NCBI GenBank assembly: GCA_007123455.1
Contig: SKKZ01000271.1
Span: 1-9,706 of the forward strand
Reading direction: 5' to 3'
Length of the DNA stretch: 9,706 bases
Source of the DNA: Coriobacteriia bacterium
GTDB taxonomy: Bacteria; Actinomycetota; Coriobacteriia; Anaerosomatales; SLCP01
Made by a program: the position numbers and the translations under genes. Each line of letters begins with the position of its first letter. Within the stretch, counting starts at the first letter, position 1. The notes under the pieces were generated by a model. It did no database searches and was not told the origin of the DNA. It saw nothing but the letters and a program-made list of their open reading frames with translations. This document shows positions 4,532 to 9,706 of the stretch, one piece after another.

Positions 4532-6343
4532 ATGGTTGAGACGGGCATGATGGGCACGCGTGTGATCGACGCCCTGGTGAAGACCGGCGTGGTCACCTCC
4601 GACCAGATTCAAACGGCCGAGGGAGAGGCGGTTGCCGCCGGGGTCCCGGTTGGCCGGCTGCTTATCGAGCAGGGTGTTGTATCGGTGGGTGATGTCGGGA
4701 CAGCGCTCGAGCACGAGCTTGGAGTGCCGCGTGTCGACCTGTCGAGCTACGCACCCGATGAGGCTGCGCTTTCCCTTATACCGGCGGAGACGGCCCGGGC
4801 GCGCTCGGTACTCCCGTTGTTCGAGATCGACAACATGCTCACCGTCGCCATCGGTGAACCAGCTGACGTGTTCGAGCTCGATATACTCGCGGGTGAGCTC
4901 GATATGGAGATCGAGGCGGTGCTGGTCGAGCCCGCGTCACTGCGTCACGTCATCGAGAGCCTGTTCGGCCCGGCCGAGGTCGAGGAGCCGGCTTCTGCTA
5001 CTCCGCCGCCGATCACGGTACAGGAAGAACCCGAGCTCCCCACGACCACCGGGCCGATCATGGGCGAAGAGGTGACCGATCTTCTGGCGACGGACCCGCT
5101 GGAGCCCGCCGACCTCATCGCCGAGGTGATGGAGGCGGCCCCCGCACCCGATGTCTCCGGGATCGACCTCGATGTGCTCGCGGTCGCTGATGTCGGCAAA
5201 GCCGCGGTGCTCGTGTCCGACATTCTCACGGACGCCGTGCGCAAGGGTGCGTCCGGTATCCACCTTCTCCCGTACAAAGACGACTTCTTCCTCGTCTACC
5301 GCATCGGGGGACGGCTCGAGAAGGTAGCGAGTGCCCCGCTGTCGCTGCAGGCGGCGCTCGTCGACGGAGTCAAGGCGTATGCGCGTCTCGGTGCGGTTCC
5401 GGGTACGGTACCGGCGATCGGCAGGCTGAAGTCGCGGATCGCCGACCGCGAACTCGTGCTGACGGTCTCCGTCGTGCCGACCGTGTCGGGCCAGAGGCTT
5501 GTCATCTCGCTCGCGGCGGATCCGGGACCACCTCATGATCTTGAGAGACTTGGCGTGCCCGAGGCCGAGCGCCGTGCACTGCACGCGATGGTGGAGCGCG
5601 GCAGAGGCATGCTCCTGGTCTGTGCGCCCGTGGCCGGAGGTCGAAGCGCCACCTACTACGCTCTGCTGGCTCATGCGGCCGCGGCGGGCAAGACGGTGTA
5701 CTCGGTCGAACGCTCGGTCGAGTATGAGATTCCTGCAGTGGCCCAGGTTCTCGTCACTCCCGGCTCACCGGTCGGAGCGGCCGCGTATTTCGCCGCGGGC
5801 ATGCGCCAGGACACCGACGTGATGGCGATCGATTCACTGCAGACGGTAGAAGACATCCATCTCGCGATCGAGGCTGCGGGGCTCGGCAAGCTCGTGATAG
5901 CGACCTTCTCCGGCGGCGGGATCGTTGCCGGTGTGCATCGCATGCTGGACATGGGAGTCGAGCCTGCGAGCCTCGCCGCTGCCCTCACGTTCGGAGTGGG
6001 CCAGCGCCTGGTGCGCACGACGTGTCCGAACTGCGCGCAGGACGAGCGTAATCCGATCGTGACCGAGCTTCCCGGTGCCGCACCGGGGCTCGTGTCTCGT
6101 GCAGGCATGGGATGCTCGAAGTGCGCCATGAGCGGTTTTTCCGGGGTCACCGGGTTGTTCGAGGCGCTCCCGTTCGCCGAGTCGGTACGCGCGGCGATCG
6201 CCGATGGCGTGGACGCCGGTCAGCTCGCTGAAAAGGCCCAGGCGGCCGGGATGCGTCCGCTGCTTGCTGCCGGCCTTGCCAGGCTGGAAGAGGGCGTTGT
6301 CAGCGCGGCCGAGCTCGATCGCGTCCTACGGTTCGCGCAATGA
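4532..6343 (+). CDS. PilB/GspE-family protein with MshEN-type N-domain and degenerate ATPase motifs (probable pseudo-ATPase)
   Basis: This 603-residue protein has the domain order of a type IV pilus/type II secretion extension ATPase. An MshEN-like region (about 8-147) is followed by an acidic Pro-rich linker (about 148-215), the N2 domain (ASGIHLLP, 240-247; VYRIGG, 255-260) and the C-terminal ATPase domain. Fold landmarks survive: MRQDTDV (424-430), HRMLDMGVEP, QRLVR, the cysteine pairs C498/C501 and C528/C531, and GMRPLLAAGLARLEEGVVSAAELDRVL near the end. Catalytic motifs do not: Walker A reads APVAGGRS (365-372, lysine to R371), the Asp box reads ERSVE (393-397), Walker B GE becomes D434 S435, and the His-box histidine becomes S460. 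ATP hydrolysis is therefore unlikely. The reading frame is intact, arguing for a maintained function. Start ATG 4532 is eight bases from GGAGG (4519-4523); ATG 4526 is only two bases away. The stop overlaps cheW in ATGA. Confidence 0.88.
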   Translation: MVETGMMGTRVIDALVKTGVVTSDQIQTAEGEAVAAGVPVGRLLIEQGVVSVGDVGTALEHELGVPRVDLSSYAPDEAALSLIPAETARARSVLPLFEIDNMLTVAIGEPADVFELDILAGELDMEIEAVLVEPASLRHVIESLFGPAEVEEPASATPPPITVQEEPELPTTTGPIMGEEVTDLLATDPLEPADLIAEVMEAAPAPDVSGIDLDVLAVADVGKAAVLVSDILTDAVRKGASGIHLLPYKDDFFLVYRIGGRLEKVASAPLSLQAALVDGVKAYARLGAVPGTVPAIGRLKSRIADRELVLTVSVVPTVSGQRLVISLAADPGPPHDLERLGVPEAERRALHAMVERGRGMLLVCAPVAGGRSATYYALLAHAAAAGKTVYSVERSVEYEIPAVAQVLVTPGSPVGAAAYFAAGMRQDTDVMAIDSLQTVEDIHLAIEAAGLGKLVIATFSGGGIVAGVHRMLDMGVEPASLAAALTFGVGQRLVRTTCPNCAQDERNPIVTELPGAAPGLVSRAGMGCSKCAMSGFSGVTGLFEALPFAESVRAAIADGVDAGQLAEKAQAAGMRPLLAAGLARLEEGVVSAAELDRVLRFAQ

Positions 6344-6828
6344 GTGTGTCGATGATGACATCCTCGGTCGACACGCAGTCCGTCTCGGCGCTCGCATTCA
6401 GCGCAGCGGGTGAGCGCTACGCTCTTCCCGTCGACCGCGTCCGCGAGGTCCAGCAGATCGTAGCGTTCGCCGAGGTGCCCGATGAGACCGGTAAGGTTAT
6501 CGGCATGATCGACATCCGGGGCGAGATCGTTCCCGCGATCGATTTTCGCATGCTCATCGGGATGTCGCCGGAGCGATACACGCTCGAGACACCGATGATC
6601 GTCGCGTGCAGCTCGCGGGGCCCGGTCGCTCTCGTGGTCGAAGCGGTCGACACGGTAGTCGATCTTCCTACTTCGAGTGCAGAACCCCTTCCCGCGATCC
6701 ACCCGCTCGCACCGCGGATGCTCGGTGTGTACCGGCTCGGCGACGCTCTCGTGTTCCTTCTCGACGTCGATGCGCTGCTCGAGCAGGTTGCCCTGCCCGA
6801 TGTCGCAAGGACCGAGACCGATGAGTGA
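6340..6828 (+). CDS. cheW: CheW coupling protein, first copy
   Basis: This protein bridges receptors to CheA in the signalling array. It has 162 residues, a normal CheW length. A disordered Ser/Thr-rich start (1-16) leads into the two beta-barrel subdomains, with LPVDRVREVQQI (29-40) and the hallmark IRGEIVPAIDFR (59-70). R60 aligns with the receptor- and CheA-contacting arginine of CheW proteins. VFLLDVDALL near the end is the usual final strand. The start ATG at 6340 overlaps the stop of the PilB-like gene by four bases (ATGA) with no clear Shine-Dalgarno, so translation is probably coupled. A second cheW overlaps its 3' end by eight bases. Having two CheW proteins in one operon suggests distinct partners or array positions. 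Confidence 0.93.
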   Translation: MSVSMMTSSVDTQSVSALAFSAAGERYALPVDRVREVQQIVAFAEVPDETGKVIGMIDIRGEIVPAIDFRMLIGMSPERYTLETPMIVACSSRGPVALVVEAVDTVVDLPTSSAEPLPAIHPLAPRMLGVYRLGDALVFLLDVDALLEQVALPDVARTETDE

Positions 6829-7369
6829 CGCGCGCGACATCAGGGAGTCACTCGCCGCCGAGGCCGGGGAGATCCTGCGCCAGCGTGCGGAGGCGCTCGC
6901 GCGCACGGCCGAGGAGGATACGGCGCACGAGCGCACCGCGCTGCTCGTGTACCGGGTCGGCGCGCACTGGTACGCGGTGGCCGTCGACGAAGTCAGAGAG
7001 ATCTCCCGGGATCACGAGGTCACATCGCTCCCGTGTGTGCCTGACTTCGTACGAGGCGTCGTCAGCATCCGTGGTGAGATCGTGTCGGTCACCGACGCCG
7101 CCGTGCTCATGGGTATCTCACGGTCTGACCGCTGCACTCCGGATCCTGTGGCCGTAGTGCTCCAGAACGACGAGTGCACGACGGCACTCATCGTCGATGA
7201 GGTCGGTGGCATCGTCGACGTTCCGGCATCCGGCGTTGAGCCGCCACTTCCCCACATGGACCAGACCCAGGCCGAGTACATCACCGCGACGGTCTTCCTC
7301 GGTGATCGTCTGGTAAGCATGGTGAACGTGGATCGCATCCTGCAGCCGGTCGGCGCAGGCCCAGAGTAG
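6821..7369 (+). CDS. cheW: CheW coupling protein, second copy with N-terminal helical extension
   Basis: This is a 182-residue CheW-domain protein. Residues 1-38 form a charged Ala/Glu/Arg-rich segment that is probably one long helix and absent from the first CheW. The CheW domain proper begins at about 39 (TALLVYRVGAHWYAVAVDEVREI). The hallmark SIRGEIVSVTD (82-92) holds R84. The start is ATG 6821, nine bases after AAGGA (6807-6811), inside the end of the first cheW; the frame is open upstream to 6677 but there it only shadows the first cheW. The two copies are clearly divergent outside the core motif, so this is an old duplication rather than a recent repeat. The helix could mediate oligomerisation or docking to a partner such as the PilB-like protein; that is inference. 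Confidence 0.9.
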   Translation: MSDARDIRESLAAEAGEILRQRAEALARTAEEDTAHERTALLVYRVGAHWYAVAVDEVREISRDHEVTSLPCVPDFVRGVVSIRGEIVSVTDAAVLMGISRSDRCTPDPVAVVLQNDECTTALIVDEVGGIVDVPASGVEPPLPHMDQTQAEYITATVFLGDRLVSMVNVDRILQPVGAGPE

Positions 7370-7389
7370 GAATCGTCCAGGAGGAAATG

Positions 7390-8622
7390 ATGGCACGTAC
7401 ACTCACGACAGCATTCAGAAGCAAGTTCCTCTACAAGTACTCCGCGGCCACCATAGCGCTCGCGTTGCTCTTCAACGCGATTCAATGGTTCATCGTCTAC
7501 TTATCGTTCGGAGACGAGATCAGCGCCATGTTCGTGTGGGACAACGCAGATCGCCTCTTGGGACTCGGCGTCGGGCTTATCGGCATCGCCGCGGCCTGGG
7601 TTGCCGCACTGGTGCTCATCGGCAACCACTTCATGCGTCCGTTGCAGCTGGTGGTCGAGAGCGTGCGTGCGGCATGTCAGGGAGAGATCGGTCGCAAGGT
7701 CGAGATCGACTCAGCCGATGAGTTCGGTGTGCTCGCGCGCTCCTACAATCAGATGATCGATCTCATCGTCTATCTGGTCCGCCAGACCCACGAGTCGTCC
7801 AGGCGTCTCTCTCTCTCGGCGAGCGAGATCCTCTCCGCTACCGAGCAACAGGCCTCCGGCGCGGCCGAGCAGGCGGCATCGATCAGCCAGACGACCGCCA
7901 CGATGGAGGAGCTTGCCGCCACGTACCGGCAGATCGCCGACAACGCGAACCAGGTCGTGAGCATGGCCGAGGCGTCCCTCGGCAGTGCCGAGAGCGGGCA
8001 GCATGCAGTGATGAACACGCTTGCAGCGATGGAGGAGATCAAGACTCACAGTCAGTCCTCGGCGAATCGCATCCTCACGCTCAGCGAACGCAGCCAGCAG
8101 ATCGGTCAGGTGCTGACCATCATCAACAGCATCGCCGATCAGACGAAGATCCTCGCGCTGAATGCGGCCATCGAGGCCGCACGCGCGGGTGATGCCGGCA
8201 AGGGCTTTTCCGTGGTCGCGGTGGAGATCCGTAAGCTTGCCGAGTCGGTTGTCGACTCGACGGCTGAGATCTCGACGATCATGACGGAGATCCAGTGCGC
8301 CGCCAACGACCTTGTCATCGCGACCGAGCAGGAGCTCGCCCAGGTACAGGGCGGTGTGGAGCTCGCACACGCTACCGGGGACAACCTCGGACAGATACTC
8401 GAGACGGTAGAACGGACCACGATCGCCGCCAAAGAGATCAGCGCTGCGACCCAGCAGCAGAAGAGCGCGACCGACCAGGTAGTGAAAGCGATGCGCGAGG
8501 TCGCAGCGGTCGCCCAGCAGACTGCGGCGGGCGGTCGTCAGGTCGCGTCGACAGCAGAGCAGCTCGCAGCGATAGCGACGGAGTCGAGCCAGGTCGGCTC
8601 GGCGTTCCGGATCGTCGAGTAG
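7390..8622 (+). CDS. Methyl-accepting chemotaxis protein without an extracellular ligand domain
   Basis: This chemoreceptor has 410 residues. It has two membrane helices (about 18-40 and 56-78) joined by only some 15 residues, then a HAMP domain (about 79-132; P84 and the DEFG at 110-113 are typical). A long signalling coiled coil follows with the hairpin tip around IADQTKILALNAAIEAARAG (248-267) and KGFSVVAVEIRKLAE. Tip residues E262 and R265, needed for CheA/CheW contact in Tsr, are kept. K253 replaces the common Asn. There is no periplasmic sensor and no C-terminal CheR-binding pentapeptide (the protein ends FRIVE). Start ATG 7390 lies five bases after GGAGG (7380-7384); ATG 7387 is only two bases away. 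With no sensor domain, input must come through the membrane, HAMP or a partner protein. It lies 20 bp after the second cheW. Confidence 0.93.
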   Translation: MARTLTTAFRSKFLYKYSAATIALALLFNAIQWFIVYLSFGDEISAMFVWDNADRLLGLGVGLIGIAAAWVAALVLIGNHFMRPLQLVVESVRAACQGEIGRKVEIDSADEFGVLARSYNQMIDLIVYLVRQTHESSRRLSLSASEILSATEQQASGAAEQAASISQTTATMEELAATYRQIADNANQVVSMAEASLGSAESGQHAVMNTLAAMEEIKTHSQSSANRILTLSERSQQIGQVLTIINSIADQTKILALNAAIEAARAGDAGKGFSVVAVEIRKLAESVVDSTAEISTIMTEIQCAANDLVIATEQELAQVQGGVELAHATGDNLGQILETVERTTIAAKEISAATQQQKSATDQVVKAMREVAAVAQQTAAGGRQVASTAEQLAAIATESSQVGSAFRIVE

Positions 8623-8654
8623 CCGGCCCCACGCGGCACGGGGGGAGCAGGCAC

Positions 8655-9706
8655 ATGGCAGAGTTCGATCGCAGCGCGTTCATCGGCCGGTTCCAGGAGG
8701 AAGCGACCGACTTGCTGCAACGCCTCAACGAGGGCGTCATCAGGCTCGAGGGCGACCCGGCTGATGTCGAACTCATCGACCAGATGCTGCGCGACACGCA
8801 TACGCTCAAGGGCTCATCGCGCATGGTGGGCCTCGTTGAGATCTCCGATGTCGCACACCGGCTCGAGGACGTCATGGTTGCCGTGAGAGAAGGCGCGATC
8901 GTCTACTCGCCGGCGATGAGCGAGCACTTCTTCGATGCCCTCGACACCATCGTTCATCTTTCAGAGATCGCGGGTAGTGATAGTGTGCCCGCCGTTGACT
9001 TGTGTGCACTGCAGGAACGTCTCGCGGCGCTTGCGGAGAACGGATGCGACTCTGATGGCGGCCGGGGACACGGCGCTTCGGACGCCGGTGAAACGGCGGG
9101 CGGTGGTACCGCCACGTACGCGGATGAGACTTCAGCAAGCTCCCCGGCATGCGAGGAGCCGCTTGGCGCAAAGGTGAAGCAAACCATCCGGGTTGACACC
9201 GGCCAGGTCGACTCCCTTCTGAACCTTGTCAGCGAGACCGTCATCTCGCAGGTCAAATACGAGCAACGGGTCCATGAGTTGCATCGTTCGGGGGCCGGCT
9301 CGGCCGAGGTCTGGCACGCCTGGGTGGAGCTACGCGACGTTCTCGATGCGACGTCTGCTCCCGGGGAAGCCGGTGCTCCCGCACGGCGTGCGGAAGCGGT
9401 CGCTGCGTTCGAGCGTCTGCTCTCCGCCGAGCGTGCAGGTCATACAGCGCTCGTCGGGGACCTTGCCGACGACGTTGCACGCGGGAGCACGATCGTCAAC
9501 GAGCTCCAGGAGCATGGGATGCGGCTTCGCATGCTGCCGGTGGGCACCGTCTTCGCGACGTTCCCGCGCGCCATGCGCGATCTCGCCCGCTCCTTCGGCA
9601 AGGATGTGGAACTCGTACTCGAAGGAGAGGACACCGAGCTCGACAAGAAGGTTCTCGAGGCGATCAACGACCCGCTCATCCACATCATGCGCAACGCGGT
9701 CGACCA
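8655..9706 (+). CDS. cheA: CheA histidine kinase, N-terminal 350 residues (cut by window edge)
   Basis: This is the kinase of the array, passing phosphate to the receiver. The P1/Hpt domain spans about 1-112, with phospho-acceptor H49 in HTLKGSSRMVG. A Gly/Ala/Thr-rich linker of about 60 residues (113-172) replaces the P2 receiver-binding domain of enteric CheA. The P3 dimerisation domain starts at KVKQTIRVDTGQVDSLLNLV (173-192), carries an insertion-like Ala-rich stretch around 235-255, and reaches GMRLRMLPV and FPRAMRDLARSFGKD. The N-box of the P4 ATPase domain (H343, N347, D350) is intact where the window stops, so nothing suggests a broken gene. Start ATG 8655 follows GGGGGAG (8641-8647) by seven bases; the gap to the receptor gene is 32 bp. 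P2-less CheA is common in Frz- and pilus-type systems. Confidence 0.95.
   Translation, partial: MAEFDRSAFIGRFQEEATDLLQRLNEGVIRLEGDPADVELIDQMLRDTHTLKGSSRMVGLVEISDVAHRLEDVMVAVREGAIVYSPAMSEHFFDALDTIVHLSEIAGSDSVPAVDLCALQERLAALAENGCDSDGGRGHGASDAGETAGGGTATYADETSASSPACEEPLGAKVKQTIRVDTGQVDSLLNLVSETVISQVKYEQRVHELHRSGAGSAEVWHAWVELRDVLDATSAPGEAGAPARRAEAVAAFERLLSAERAGHTALVGDLADDVARGSTIVNELQEHGMRLRMLPVGTVFATFPRAMRDLARSFGKDVELVLEGEDTELDKKVLEAINDPLIHIMRNAVD

Noticed and set aside
5624..5917. Degenerate ATPase motifs as a sign of a frameshifted or decaying pseudogene
   Set aside because: The frame is uninterrupted for 603 codons, keeps the zinc cysteines and C-terminal signature, has normal codon bias and a good ribosome site, and is coupled to cheW by an ATGA overlap. 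Divergence under constraint fits better than decay.
6677..6820. Longer start for the second CheW at 6677
   Set aside because: That stretch is an out-of-frame reading of the first cheW; AAGGA places the start at ATG 6821.
1800..9706. Frequent CTCGAG hexamer as a possible repeat or uptake sequence
   Set aside because: It falls mostly in frame as the codon pair Leu-Glu (CTC GAG) in genes that favour these codons, which explains its abundance.
1..9706. tRNA/rRNA genes, CRISPR arrays, insertion sequences, attachment sites, origin
   Set aside because: I looked for direct repeats, cloverleaf-like segments and transposase-like frames and saw none; the window reads as ordinary dense chromosomal coding DNA.

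Overview
The window is G+C-rich (roughly two thirds by eye), tightly packed, and every convincing gene lies on the + strand. Codon use has a strong G/C third-position bias and start codons include GTG. With the -10-type promoters and the gene content (COG2426 exporter-like protein, URO-D-like protein, PATAN/DUF4388 protein, chemosensory genes), this suggests a free-living, high-GC and probably anaerobic bacterium. A deep-branching actinobacterium of the Coriobacteriia type is my best guess. Myxococcota, Chloroflexota and similar groups, which also carry DUF4388 proteins and CheR-TPR fusions, cannot be excluded without searches.

Layout. Positions 1-90 hold the last 29 codons of an unidentified gene. 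A short intergenic stretch follows, with a possible -10 element and a perfect 9-bp inverted repeat. Next is a two-gene unit: a small membrane protein of the 'small multidrug export' family (238-720) and a compact, divergent uroporphyrinogen-decarboxylase-like protein (728-1621). A 173-bp gap then carries the best promoter of the window, TTGACC - 16 bp - TAGGAT with a TG extension.

That promoter drives what looks like one chemosensory operon running off the right edge: PATAN/DUF4388 protein (1795-2544), CheR with C-terminal TPRs (2547-4064), a single-domain CheY-like receiver (4138-4518), a 603-residue PilB/GspE-like protein (4532-6343), two tandem CheW proteins (6340-6828 and 6821-7369), a chemoreceptor with almost no extracellular domain (7390-8622), and CheA without a P2 domain (8655 to the window end). 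Genes overlap or are separated by at most 73 bp.

How they may work together. Receptor, two CheW couplers and CheA form the signalling core; CheR methylates the receptor; the receiver takes phosphate from CheA. The unusual member is the PilB/GspE-like protein. It keeps the N-terminal MshEN-type region, the overall fold landmarks, the tetracysteine zinc site and the C-terminal signature. It has lost the Walker A lysine, the Asp-box aspartate, the Walker B glutamate and the His-box histidine. It is therefore probably a pseudo-ATPase used as a scaffold, sensor or motor-interacting decoy. In cyanobacteria, PATAN-domain regulators are known to act on the type IV pilus extension motor PilB. A PATAN protein and a dead PilB paralogue in one chemosensory operon therefore suggest a signalling module that reads or controls a pilus or secretion motor, possibly with c-di-GMP input. 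That link is inference; the motif losses are read directly from the sequence.
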